Source: Cryptomeria japonica
Lineage: Eukaryota; Streptophyta; Pinopsida; Cupressales; Cupressaceae
Reading direction: 5' to 3'
Assembly: GCF_030272615.1 (NCBI RefSeq)
Contig: NC_081407.1
Coordinates: 441,903,213-441,967,212, forward strand
DNA: 64,000 nucleotides
The notes beneath the pieces are model-generated. The model saw only the letters and a program-made list of their open reading frames with translations. It did no database searches and had not been told where the DNA came from. Made by a program: the position numbers and the translations under genes. Shown here in pieces: positions 45,571 to 58,230 of the stretch (its first letter is position 1; each line of letters begins with the position of its first letter).

Positions 45571-48500
45571 ATGGCACCATCTTCTAAACTAGTAGAGAAA
45601 TTGATGATCACATCTGAACCTTTGGAAGTTGTAAAGGCGGAACAAATTGTGTCTTATAATGCTTTATCACAAGTTCCTAGTGGTGTCATAGTGAAAGGAG
45701 ATTTGTCCAGCTACATTGATTGCAAGATTAAGGATTTAGGATCATTATCAATATATTCTTAGTTGAAATCTCTTTGCGATGAAAACAAAAAGATTCAACC
45801 AGAATATATTAGGGTTTATGAGAAAGGTTTTCATAATGCAACATATTTTTTTGAAGATTTTGAAGAGGAACATATTCGAATTATTCTAAGTTGTGTTCAT
45901 GGGGAAAACATGTATTTATAAAGGACTCATACTATAACCAAGGAAGCTATTGAAGTTGTAACTGGTTTTTACTAAGCCAGTGAAGTACCTAAGCTGAGGC
46001 ATATTTCAAAAGAGATAGTAAACACTCTAACCAGATCAACCTCTAATGGGTGTGCTTTTTCTGTCAATAACATCAAGGACCCAATGGTAAAGTTGGCAGC
46101 TATGGTTATAGGCTACTGGATATTCTATTCTAGTAGATTGAATAGTGTTCCATTTACAGCGGTGCATACTTCTTATAAGATGATAGCTGAAAATGCTAAT
46201 TATGACCTATGTGAGGCCATAAGGAGCCAATTATTTTTGAATCTTCAATCTATCAAGAAGGATAATAGTCAAAAGTTTAAATTTGGACAGTTGTTGATCG
46301 GTCTATTCTTTTATTTCCTAAATTTCCTACCGGGAATTGGTGATATTGAATGGTCTAAGGATCTACCAGTATCTACCCAAATTAAGAACAACATCAAGGC
46401 TGTGAGGAATACCTTCTCTGCTTCAATGAATAAATATTTCAATGAATTTTAAAAGAAAATGAGTATGAGAGTAAGATTCCCTGAGGATGTGGTAAAACAC
46501 TTCGCTAAGGCCATTATTTTCACAGTTACCACTGATTTCTATTTGATGGAGGTTATTGAGCCTAGAGAAGAAGAAATGGAAGACATGAGTTATGAGGTCA
46601 ACTATGACTTATTGATCGGTTATTGCCAATAACTTGTTGGCATCTCCAGTGGACAAAAAGAAGGCAAGATTGGATAGAGTTGAAATTCAAACTGCAACAG
46701 CTGAAACCAGTAGTGTTCCATCCATAAGTGGTAAAGGTAAGAAGAAGAAGGCTGAGCAAGCACCTCCGATAATAAAAAGTACAAGAGTGACATGAAGTGT
46801 CCAAACCAAAAACGAGTCAGTACCTAAAGTATATGCAAAGGAGACTGCATCAAAGAAAAGAGGTTGGAAATTAATTCTCTAAGCAGAATCTGAAGGTACT
46901 AATATTGAGGAGGAACCCAAGAAATTGAAAGCAACCAGTAAAGCAGCCATGCAAGTGAAGGAAGTGCCAAAGTAAACTGTGCCTTTTGATATCTTAACTT
47001 ACAAGTTTGAGACTACCTTTGAGAGAACAGTGAAGACATTAGGAAGAAACACATTTGATAATGTCAAAGATCATTTTGATTCATTTAATGAAAATGAAAA
47101 GGAACAAATTATTCAATGGGTAATCAATGATTTGTGCCATTATAATAGATTACCTCATGATCTTGAAAAGGATATCTCTAATTCCTTGTATACTATTCTT
47201 TTGAATAAATGGGAGGAAGAAATAAAGAAAGAAAAAGAAATCATAGATGATGTATTTGTACAATATTTTTTCCGAGTTGTCAAAGGATGAGCTGAATGAA
47301 TTGGTTGATAAGTACAAAGTTCATTTTGCTTACAAAACAAGAAGATTGAAGTTGATTAGTGGAAAGGTGCAACCTGTTAAGACCGAGACTCATCAAATTG
47401 CTCGTAATATCCAATGGATGGAAGAACTTATACATTCCTCTAAGGATGAGTAAGATACTGTTGATCAACCTGAAATGGATGAGGAAGAAATTGTGCAAGC
47501 TGATATTGTCGATCCTGTCAAGAAGAAGGATAATACTATTATCTAACGAGTCATACTTGTTGATGATATTGAGGATGCAATAGATCTATGTGGAGACATT
47601 ACTGCACCAGATATGCAGCCATCAGAAATTTCAGATTCACAGGTCACTAAAGTTGAGAAACCGACAACTCAACCAACAGTGGATATTCCACTAGTTAAGG
47701 AACAACCAATGAAACCTCAACTCCCACCAATTTCATAGGACACTCAGAAGAAATCTGATGAAAAAGTTGATACACAATTTTCTGAATAGGAAACAGAGAA
47801 AGAACAAGAGAAAGAAGAGATTGTTAAGGTAACATCTTCTAAACTGGTAACATCATTAGTTTTACAATAGACTGATGAAGATGATGATGATTCATTAGGA
47901 ATCTCACGGCCAATAATTGTTGATAATATGAGTGCATCTGAAATGATGAAGATTGCAACAATCATGCAATTTAGGGCACACAAGAAGAGACTTAAAGAAT
48001 AGAGAATGGAAGCTGAAACCATTCAGAATGCCATGGATATTATGATAAGTCTATTACCAAAAACTGCTGCAGGGCATTTGACAACACCTATTAGAAAACT
48101 TGGTCAATTGGTTGTTGATGCATCTAACCAAATTAAGTCCCTAGAAGAAGCAACACAAACTTATGTTGAGAAGAGTTACAGGAAGAAGCGTGGAGAGCAG
48201 CTTATGAAAGAGAATGATACATGAAAAATTTCTCTATCTCTTAATAAAGTTTTATTAAGAAAAGCTATTGTAATAGGAGGGAAATATCTTGCTTCTACTT
48301 CTAATGTTTCATTCTTTTATTTTGATATCAATAACAAGCAAACTAAAATAGAGCAAGAGCTAGAGTAGATATGCAATGCATATGTACCACTTCAAGATTC
48401 TATTTTTGCTTTTAGCAAATCTGTGGATGATTTGCAAAATAGGTTAGATACCTATGATCTTGAAAAAGAAAAAAGACTCTGGTCACTGAAGGAATTGAAA

Positions 48501-48677
48501 AGTCTACTCACATCCCAAGTGGACATACTGCAAAGAGCCTACAAGAATGCAGAAGCTATTTTGGCTACTCCAGAAACCTGTACACTTGATTCAATGGAAG
48601 AGTTCCATACTCAGATTATATCTACACTTGAGTTCACTGAGAACTTGTTGGAGACATGGGAAAATAATTTATCTTAG
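45571..48677 (+). pseudogene. ORF2 of element 3: unrecognised protein, about 1,035 codons
   Basis: ATG 45571. N-terminal LSQVPSGVIVKGDLSSYIDC and, in the same frame across TAG 45760, VHGENMYL and THTITKEAIEVVTGFY. Then VIGYWIFYSSRLNSVPFTAV (about 46105) and FKFGQLLIGLFFYFLNFLPG (about 46278). A basic linker follows (46650-46900), then a helical block (FDSFNENEKEQIIQWVINDL, near 47080) and C-terminal coiled coils to 48677. Frameshifts lie near 46450-46980 and 47240-47270. It lacks the one-base deletion before V-H-G that elements 1 and 4 have. Closest to element 1. Function unknown. Confidence 0.7.
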
Positions 48678-48997
48678 TTGAAGAGAAACTTTATTGCCAT
48701 ATTTATGAGGCTAGCAATGCATGAATCTTGATTCAATTTTTCAAGTTTTTGTATATGTAAAACATTTTGATACAAACTTTTCTATATATATATATATATA
48801 TTATTTTTTTTTCTTTTCAATTTGTCATTGTTGTCAAAGGGGGAGTATAAATATGTATGTGTGTTGTGAAAATTTTGTATGATGTGTGTAGTAAGAGGTA
48901 GTATATGTATATAAGTATAAAAAAAAATTTGTAAGCACACTTAGCGGTATTACTATAAAATTTTCTAAGTGTTGCCATCAATGCCAAAGGGGGAGAT

Positions 48998-50098
48998 TGT
49001 TGGCTTGATGATGATTGTAATGAATAACTTCATCATATGTTGTCATTGATGAAACACATACACACACATATGTTCATATTGTCTACCGGTGTGACTTCAA
49101 AGTTGTTTATATTACAACCGGTATACTAGAGGTTTATATCTAACTGGTACATGGTGATAATTGGTATATGCATGGAGACAACTAGTGGTTATACATAACT
49201 CGACATCAACATGAAGATACAATGGAGATTATCAAATGAGCATCTAAGGATAAACGGTTTATATGTTTAACTCCAACTGGTATTGTTGTTCCAACCGGTA
49301 TTCATCGATTATGTGATGATTTATCACTAGTCGTGATGAGTTATCCTTATCGATAATTTTTGGTGGTATTTTTGTGATGTGTTATGATTGTTTGACCAGA
49401 TACACTACACCTAGGTAATTGTGATATGATTTCTAGAGGCCGACATGAAATCTAAATGTATATATATTGACATCACAATGACTTTTTTTGTATGAGCAAA
49501 GGAGATATGTTGTGTGAAGGTAGAAGTATTAAGTTGCAGAGTATGTTGGTAAAGAAGTGTTGAGTGCATAGAAGAGGATCTATACAAGCAAGTTGTGCTA
49601 CTACTAGATCACACCACCTATTGTTTTCTAATCACTGCAATAGTCAAATCCCCTAACTGGGTAAGCTCTAACAAGCTTCATTGTACAAATCCTCTAACCA
49701 GATGATCCATTAGTTTGGACTCAGAAATCCTCCACCGAGGTTACTCCTTATAGGGTACTACCTTTTACAAGGTATAGCTTTTAACTAAGCTTTGGGATCT
49801 TTAACAGGATTCGCTCCTAGTAGAGCACTTTGTAGACCTTAACCGGTCAGTTATCTATTACTGCAGATAGTTAACTTGCAAGTCCCATCTCACCGTGGTT
49901 TTTACCTATTTGGGTTTTCTACATATAAACACTTGTGTTATGGTGGATGTTTTACTTATTGTGGATGTTGTTATATCATTTTGGATTACATGCATAGTAT
50001 TTAACAAATTTGTTAAGTATTTATACCGGTCAATGTTTAAAGTAGTATTATTTTTGGTGTCACTGATTCACCCCCCTCTATGCTTTACAAGTCCATCA
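48998..50098 (+). repeat. Right LTR of element 3
   Basis: 1,101 bp, closely matching 42645-43751 and preceded by TGCCATCAATGCCAAAGGGG. A second, similar purine tract (CAAAGGGGGAGTATAAATA) lies at about 48834. Confidence 0.9.
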
Positions 50099-50103
50099 AG
50101 GAG

Positions 50104-50450
50104 TTCTCAACGTCAACCAATATGTGAATGAAGGTGGAATGAAACATGTGAAAAGACAAAGCATCAACCAATAAGAAGTGATCAATTGAGTGATCGATGT
50201 CCTTGTAACAAGAATCCTCCCAAAATTGGAGGTGACGTTTGGAAGTCTAACCCAAACCGACCTTACAAAAATAAATTTAGTGAGGAGGTTAAAGGAAGGA
50301 GACCAAGGTTTGATGGAGAGATTTTTCTCCCCAAACCCAAAGCTGATTCAACATGAAATTTCTATCCTCAAAATATGCAAAGGAAGTTATGAAGAAACCT
50401 TTAGCATTTGGTAAAAGCTCGATCTTTTCAACAACAATGAGCATCTAAGA
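50104..50450 (-). pseudogene. LINE ORF1 relic, N-terminal part, split by element 3
   Basis: Minus-strand reading, entering the relic from the right: GFFITSFAYFEDRNFML and FHSTFIHILVDVENS, which continues at 42639 as LPYPFYGEVVLMVED. The target duplication lies exactly at this junction. Confidence 0.65.
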
Positions 50451-51181
50451 AGCCTAGGCCAATAGCATAAATTCATGTACCAATAGCAACATCATCCAAT
50501 TAAAATTTGAAAATGTTATGATTCAAGTAATAATTTTAATCATAATTGTATATTAAAAAAGATATGTTACAATCAAAGGAGAACATGGTAACCATCTTTA
50601 GTTGTCTCAATCATATTATATTTAGTGCTTGTGCTCATTAAAGTTGGCATGAGTAGGTAATAAAATTCTATTCAATTTGAACCCTCATGTTGACAATTTG
50701 AACCACAAACTATACCACTTTCTATAGACAAGTTACTTCTTATAACATATAATGACTATGAGGAATTAACCAAGCCAACAAATAATTAAACACAATAATA
50801 TTGATTTTCACCTTCATTGCTGGGAAAAGGCTTGCCAAATTAAAGGAATATTTAAACTTTAAGATGCTGACAAAAATGTTGGTCATATGAACAACCAAAA
50901 ATTTGTAGGCATTCAATATGACTATGAAACTAAATGACACACAAAAAATGATGACTATTGCTAAAGGCATTTTTTCAATGAATATACATAATAAAAAAAT
51001 TCAGTCGCACTAAAAAACAAAGATAAACATCTATACTTACTCCCTTGCAATAACCTATACATATAACATTAAATTGAAAACAACACACAAAAACCTTTAG
51101 GATGATAACCAAATGCATGCAAATACATACAATGAGTTTACAAGGACCCCTACACACATAAAATGAGACCATTCTAGGGAT
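50451..51181. other. AT-rich region, no feature seen
   Basis: Non-coding A/T-rich sequence between the LINE relic and the TRIM array. No recognisable domain on either strand. Confidence 0.5.
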
Positions 51182-51739
51182 AAAATTGTTGGCAGTGGGC
51201 CAGCATCCCTCACGGAGATTCGCGACATGGTTTAACAGCCTCATGTGGATTCTATAAGTCTAGTGGTTGTATCAGGCATTGATAGGTTGATCTTTTGGTG
51301 CAACGACAACCCTAGCTTGTAACAAGTGGTATTAGAGCTTGGTCACAGGTTTGAATCACGCAAGCCGCAACAAGTGACATTGTGAGGGGGATTGTTGGCA
51401 GTGGACCAACATCCCTCGCAGAGATTCGCGACATGGTTTAACAACCTCTTATGGATTCTATAAGTCTAGTGGTTGTATCAGGCATTAACAGGTTGATCTT
51501 TTGGTGCAACGACAACCCTAGCTTGTGACAAGTGGTATCAGAGCTTGGTCTTAGGTTTGAATCACGTAGGCTGCGACAAGTGACACTGGGAGGGGGATTG
51601 TTGGTAGTGAGCCAGCATCCCTTGTGGAGATTCATGACATGGTTTAACAACCTCCTGTGGATTCTATAAGTCTAGTGGTTGTATCAGGCATTGACAGGTC
51701 GATCTTTTGGTGCAACGACAACCCTAGCTTGTAACAAGA

Positions 51740-53627
51740 GGTTACAGAAAATTGTTGAGAGTAAAAATGTGAAAATTGATGAACAGTTTAGAGGAACTTC
51801 AAGGTATATAGACTCTGAACCGGCAATAGAGATACTGACAAATGAACCTACATTGAACACACCGGTAGAGAATAAAGATCTAGTTACACCGGTATCATCT
51901 GAAAATTCCACTGTAACTGAAGAACAACAACAAACAAAGACACCCCAGTATGTAAGATTGAACCACTCTGAAGATCAGATAATTGGAAACAAATATCAAG
52001 TAGTTATGACAAGAGGAAGATGAGAAAATGAAGAGGTATTTCTTATTTCTCAAATTGAACCAACATCAATTAATGAGGCATGTGAAGATAAACACTGGAT
52101 TAAAGCTATGGAAGAAGAATTAGAACAAATTGAGAAGAATAACACATGGACATTAGTTCCCTGGCCTAAAGACAAAAATGTAATTGGAACAAAATGGGTA
52201 TTCAGAAACAAACTTAATGAAGATGGTAAGGTAATTCAAAATAAAGCAAGACTAGTGTGTAAGGGATATTCACAGAAAGAAGGAATTGATTACAATGAAA
52301 CCTTTGCACCGGTAGCTAGAATTTAGGTAGTTAGATTATTCTTGGCTTTTGCAGCACACAAGAACTACAAAGTATATCAAATGGATATTAAATGTGCATT
52401 TCTGAATGGAGATCTTGAAGAAGAAGTTTACATTGAGCAACCTGATGGATTTTCTTTGATAGATAACAAAGATATGGTTTGCAGGTTAAGGAAAGCTTTG
52501 TATGGGTTGAAGCAAGCTCCAAGAGCTTTGGTATGCTAGATTGGATAAATACCTTTTGAAGATTGGTTTTTCTAAAGGTAATGGTGACAACAACAAATAC
52601 TATAAAGTGACTAGTGATGACATCTTGGTTATAGAATTTTTTGTTGATGATATAATCTTTGGAGGATTAGATGGATTATGTAAAGACTTTTCTATTGAAA
52701 TGCAGCAAGAATTTGAAATGTCTATGATTGGAGAGATAAAATTCTTTTTAGGATTGCATATTTCACAGACAAATAAAGGTATATTCTCGAGTCAATCTAA
52801 GTACTTGAAGGAGTTACTAAAGAAATTTGGGATGGAAAACTCTAAACCGGTAAGCACACCTATGACTATAAATGACAAATTATCACTAAGGGACGAATCT
52901 ACACCTATTAATCTGACTAGGTACAAATCTATGATAGGAGGTGTAGTGTATTTGACACAAACAAGACCTGATATTATGAATGTAGTATGTATTGTTTCAA
53001 GATATCAAATTAATCCTAAAGAAAATCATGAATCAACAGTAAAAAGGATTTTTTGGTACTTACAAGACACCACAAATCTTGGCCTATGGTATCCTAGAGA
53101 TGAAAAATTTGAATTATGTGCATACACAGATGCAAATTGGGCAGGAGATGTAGATGATAGAAAAAGCACCACCAGCGAAGCATTTTTTCTTGGAAGCAGA
53201 TTAATTTCTTGGTTGAGTAAGAAACAAAGTTGCACATCTTTATCAACAACAAAATCATAATATGTTGCAACAGCAACCAACTATACACATGTATTATGGC
53301 TTAAGAAAATGTTGAAGGACATAAAGGTAAAATGCAAGGAGCCTATAACTATCTATTGTGATAATATAACAACAATTGATATATCTAAGAATCCGATACT
53401 ACATTCTAAAACTAAACATGTCTCTATCAAACTGAATTTTTAGGAAGAGAATGTTGAAGCAAAAGAAGTAAAACTGGTTTATGTGAATACTAAATAACAG
53501 ATTGCAGATATTTTCACTAAGCCTTTGCCTAAGGAGATTTTTGAATATCTCAGAGATCATCTTGGGGTCATACCCCCACCGGTAGAGACTTAGACAGTTG
53601 ATGTTTGTCATCAACCGACAGAACTAA
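51740..53627 (+). pseudogene. 5'-truncated Copia pol: reverse transcriptase and RNase H
   Basis: Begins within the integrase-RT linker (51740-52060). Reverse transcriptase (RVT_2) follows: [18 protein letters not shown] (about 52100), [56 protein letters not shown], a frameshift near 52530, and the catalytic FVDDIIFG (about 52639). RNase H: CAYTDANWAGDVDDRKSTT (about 53119-53175), then LSTTKS and a stop where intact copies have the catalytic Glu region, then IYCDNITTIDISKNPILHSK and QIADIFTKPLPKE (about 53499). A TAG at 52324 falls where Gln is expected. Gag, protease and most of integrase are missing. The LTR follows at 53985. Confidence 0.85.
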
Positions 53628-53984
53628 CAGAGAAATATTTTACTCTAGCTTTGATGAGGAGAGCTACTTCTCAGGGGTAGTAGTTGGTATACTGAATAAG
53701 TTGGCATTTTGTATTTGAACCTGGTTTTTGTATTGCTTTGGCATTTGATGTCAAAGGAGGAGAGATTGATATGGAAAAACACATGTTACTCCTAGGGGGA
53801 GAGACTTTATCCCTTGGGGAGACATTGTTATTTTGGGAGAGATTGATTACTCTCTGTACCTGAATTTTGATTTCTAGATATGATCTCTTTTGAGAGATTG
53901 TTGGTTTTTGGTGTTTGGCATTTATGTTTTGGCACTTTGATGGTTTTTCCATCTTGTGTTGCCATCAATGCCAAAGGGGGATAT

Positions 53985-55033
53985 TGTTGGTATTTTGGAT
54001 ATGTTTATATGGTTTTGTCACTGATGTCAACACTTATCAACTCTGGCAATGTTCATTGGCAAGCAAGTGACTTATGCACAGTCACCGGTATCTTGTTCAC
54101 CGATAGGATATATTGTTCAACAACACTTGGAATGACATGGAAAACACTTGGTTATGTCGAAGACATTGTTTGGACACTTTGTCTTGGAGATTTGTTCATT
54201 GGTATATTCATGTTTGCATATTTGTTGTTACCGGAAAATAGGTCCAAGATAAGCACCGACATACTTATTCCAGATCAGTACGACACGCTATGGAGATGAT
54301 TTATTAATGTTGTAAATGCATTAAGCTAACATGTTGAATTGGATATTGCATCGGTTATTGTTTTACTTGTAAATTGTTTTTATTGTAATATCTTTTGTAA
54401 AGTTGACCTATACATTTTGGTCCTAGGCTTCGGTATATATGTAAGATCTTATTTGATCGAAGTAAAAAGGTGAGAGGTGAATGCGAAAAGTATTGGAATA
54501 AGGAATATGTGAGAATAAGTAGAGCTATACACACAGACATCTTTTGAAGGTAGAAGGAAGGTTTTGTGAAAACATATCAAAACTGAACCGATATTGAATC
54601 CAACATATGAAGATGCTATTTTGAGCAGTACATCATTATTGGATTTAACCATCCAATTGTAGTCAGTGTGACTCCTATTTGTGTTTGAGTAGTGAGCTCT
54701 AGGTGCTTAGCCTTTCTGCATGTGTAGACCCCCTATTGTATACACATACTATCTGCAGTAGTATCATCTGATTGTGGGTAAGGTTTCCCACCGTGGTTTT
54801 TCCCCTTACAGGGTTTCCACATACAAATATTGGTGTTATGTGTTGTGGATGTTATTGTCTTTTTGTTTCATGCATTAATCTTTATTGGTACTGCAATTAA
54901 TTGATAAACTATCTACTAGCATTAAGTTTGGTTTACCGGTATTAAGAATTAAGTTTGGTTAAGTTGTTTTTGGTTTGAATTTATTAGACAACTGATTCAC
55001 CCCCCCCCTCTTAGTTGTCTTTGGGACCTAACA
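53985..55033 (+). repeat. Copia LTR (right) joined to a TRIM internal segment
   Basis: 1,049 bp, TGTTGGTATTTTGGATATG to GGGACCTAACA. TATATATG lies at 54434-54441. The R-U5 part (about 54580-54850) resembles the LTR of element 4 (58580-58830): AGATGCTATT, AGTGAGCTCTAGG, CCTATTGTA, TTGTGTTATG-type blocks in the same order. It is preceded by GTGTTGCCATCAATGCCAAA plus a G-run, identical to elements 3 and 4. The next base after the LTR is the first base of a TRIM internal segment. Confidence 0.85.
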
Positions 55034-55656
55034 ATTGGTTTCAAGTCTTGGTCACATGTTCGAATCATGCAGGCCACGACAAGTGACGCTGGGAGGGGGA
55101 TTGTTGGCAGTGGGCCAGCATCCCTTGCGGAGATTCGTGACATGGTTTAACAACCTCCTGTGGATTCTATAATTCTAGTGGTTGTATTGGGCATTGACAA
55201 GTTGATCTTTTGGTGCAATGACAACCCTAGCTTGTAACAAGTGGTATCAGAGCTTGGTCATAGGTTCGAATCACGCAGGCCGCGACAAGTGACGCTGGGA
55301 GGGGGATTGTTGGTAGTGGGGTAGCATCCCTCGTGGAGATTCAAGACATGGTTTAACAACCTCCTATGGATTCTATAAGTCTAGTGGTTGTATCGAGCAT
55401 TGAAAGGTTGATCTTTTGGTGCAACGACAACCCTAGCTTGTAACAAGTGGTATCAGAGCTTGGTCATAGGTTCGAATCACGTAGGCCACGACAAGTGATG
55501 TTGGGAGGAGGATTGTTGGAAATGGGCCAACATCCCTCACAGAGATTCATGACATGGTTTAATAGCCTCCTGTGGATTCTATAAGTCTAGTGGTTGTATT
55601 GGGCATTGACAGGTTGATCTTTTGGTGCAACGGCAACCCTAGCTTGTAACAAAAAT

Positions 55657-58225
55657 TTGATCTCATGAACACACTCCCTCTATAAGAATGTTAAATGCAT
55701 GACACCAAAGGGTATCTAGCACTACTTGAATGCCTAATGGAATAGACCATATACCAATGAGTGTGATATTGTGCAAATATAGACCATGGTCAAAATCTCA
55801 TAAATTATTGGAATCAAAACATAAAAAATTACATTGATCTCAATAAAATGAAAATGATCAAAACCATGAGACCCATAATGCAAAATTCAAATCAAATGTC
55901 ATAATGTAAAATTAGAATGTCCCCAACTTCAACAAAGTTAGGGGTATGTTGTGGAGGCCACAATAGGGAACTCTATAATTTCCATTCTAAGATACTCAAA
56001 TAGCTATGATGACAAAAGTAAAAAGAAAATTTCATATATGAGAACCTATAAACAAACAAAAACCTCTATGAATTCACATGGGAGTGTATAAGTAGGATTG
56101 AAATCTCAATTAGATTCTCAATAATGGGTGAACTCAAGAAATGACAAAAGAAAGTACAATTAGAATTGAGTTAGGCTTAACATCAAGAATAAAGATGGTG
56201 GTAGAAAAGTCAAAACTAAAAGTGCCATTCATCAATCAATAACTTTGTGGTTACCCCTCTTACTAGTAGGGGTTACTCATTTTTTCAAGGCAAGTAACCT
56301 CTTTTACCTAGGTAACCCCACCATTTGAAAATTAAAAATGTCATTTTGGAGGAATATAGAGGAATGCAAACCAGGTGAAAGTCTAAGAAGGACAAGGCAA
56401 GTGTAAGGGGGAGTCCTAGTGGCTGAGCAAACATTTCTATCAATGATAAAAGGTTAAGAGACTATCTTATGCACACCACATGGGTTGTGAGGTACCTTCG
56501 AATCATCATTGGGTTTCCATGTATACCCATGCAATTTTGGGTGCTTACATATCCTCCTCAACGACATTCTCACTATCATTTTCCTATTTCATCCTTCCAC
56601 TAGATAAGATTCTCTTCCATTACTTCCCAAACAATAATTATTAAAATCTTCCACCATTACTCATTTTTGTAAATCAACACCGTAGATCTTCCATTCCCAT
56701 CCTTCCAATAATATTAATAACAAAATGCATTTATTTGATCTCATCCTCTCTACACTCTATATACTACAATAAAGTATAGATTTAATTTTTGGGTTTTATA
56801 GTTGCATATATTTTCTATCACAATGTCCACTAATATACCCTATCACATATTGATCATACACCAAAAAATTTCATGGGTACATGTTGAGGTGGAAATTTTC
56901 ATTTATCCAATTAAGGTAACCTCCTATTAGCCTTATTCCAATTCCTTTGTCCTTGTAGATCATCAAACATTCATTACAAGTTATAATAAGTGTTCCTAGG
57001 ATTCTAAAAAAAGTACAAAGCCTAAAAAAATGAATGATTAAACTTTTTTAACACTATTAGAGGTAAAGATATGACTACCTAGACTTAAAACATAAGGATT
57101 TGTCACAATTGGGTTTTATATATTTAATATATGACCGTGATAGGGTATACTAGCATACATTATGAGCAATTGGGTGAGGAGATTTTCTATCACAATGTGC
57201 ACTTGTTAACCCTTCTTTTAATAGTCTACACATCCACCTAACTAATTTTGAATATCTTTGATCTTTGATAGATAATTTTATATTATAAAACTCTACAAGA
57301 TCAAGTCTATTAACTCCTTTTCAAGCTTTTATGCTTGGCTATCATGAAATGCATTGAAGATCTCTTGAAATGTATCAACAGTTCCTTTGGTTAGTCCTTA
57401 TGTACCATCTAGGATCAAAGCTCAATAATTATTATCCTTACAATCAGTACTAAAGTTTTTTCCTTCTATTTGATGTATTCCAAAAATTCACTCCATACTT
57501 TGGCTCAAGTTCAAGCCATCAATGGATCTGCATAGACTTTCTATAATCAAGGAAAATTTCATCTCTTATATCCAAGATTGATAGTTGGTCCCAATTATGG
57601 TTTGTGCAAGTAAACCCCACTCCATATTATCAACATAATATTCTCCTACAATCTACAAACACTTCACTTCTCTTATTCATATTGTAGATGTTAAAAATAG
57701 CCTTTTGACAATATAAAGAAATCAAAATCTCAACTTTATTTACCCAAGTTATGGCCTCAAGAATATTTATAAATGAATCCCACTACATGTTACCTCAACT
57801 AACCACTTTCCAATCCACCTTCATTTTCTAAGAGAAACACCTTGGAGTTGTGAAACCTCAAAAATTCAATTTTAGACTTTTGTTGATTTGTAAAGCTCCT
57901 TTAATGCAATTGAAACCCTAACTCCAAATGATAAAGTTTCCCAATCTTCTTCAAAGTCTTTCTTGATCTAAAAATTTGAGAGCTACCCAACCTCACCTCT
58001 ACCATCATTAGATGCTCAGTTTTAGGAAATTTTCACTTTATTAATATGTTATACCTCCCCCAAGGACTGGTGAAATTTGAACCAAGGATCAAACCCTCAA
58101 CTTTGATATCATATCAGAATTGTCATTTATTTTTTCATTAGACCTACAAACACCTACTTAAAGGAATAAATTGAAACTATGTTCAAAGACTGATGAATAG
58201 AGATGTGGGCAATGTATAAAGACAC
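55657..58225. other. AT-rich region without recognised genes
   Basis: 2.6 kb of A/T-rich DNA. No frame above background and no repeat structure that I could define. A GGGTTTCCATGTATACCCATG stretch (56511 on) looks like an old LTR piece but is too short to assign. Confidence 0.45.
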
Positions 58226-58230
58226 TAAAG

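Larger units (their letters stand above)
42645..50098 (+). mobile_element. LTR element 3 (pol-less, Copia-type)
   Basis: Left LTR 42645-43751 (1,107 bp), right LTR 48998-50098 (1,101 bp), ending TACAAGTCCATCA. The target duplication AGGAG is perfect (42640-42644, 50099-50103). The primer site has one change (TGGTATCAGATC, 43754-43765). The polypurine end is GCCAAAGGGGGAGAT. It encodes ORF1 (43814-45107) and ORF2 (45571-48677) with no pol. It inserted in a LINE ORF1, whose two halves rejoin when it is removed. Confidence 0.9.
51187..55651 (+). mobile_element. TRIM array: six 138-bp LTRs with a captured Copia fragment
   Basis: LTR copies at 51187-51324, 51393-51530, 51599-51736, 55102-55239, 55308-55445 and 55514-55651, every one exactly 138 bp, TGTTGG...TAACA. 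They are separated by 67-68-bp internal segments holding the iMet primer site (AGTGGTATCAGAGC) and a purine tract (GGGAGGGGGAT). The third internal segment is interrupted by 51740-55033 (Copia pol and LTR). The whole array is flanked by a perfect 5-bp target duplication, AAAAT (51182-51186, 55652-55656). It is therefore one insertion, expanded before or after integration. TRIMs encode no protein. Confidence 0.85.

Noticed and set aside
56511-56560. LTR fragment near GGGTTTCCATGTATACCCATG
   Set aside because: Too short, with no partner LTR, primer site or target duplication found.
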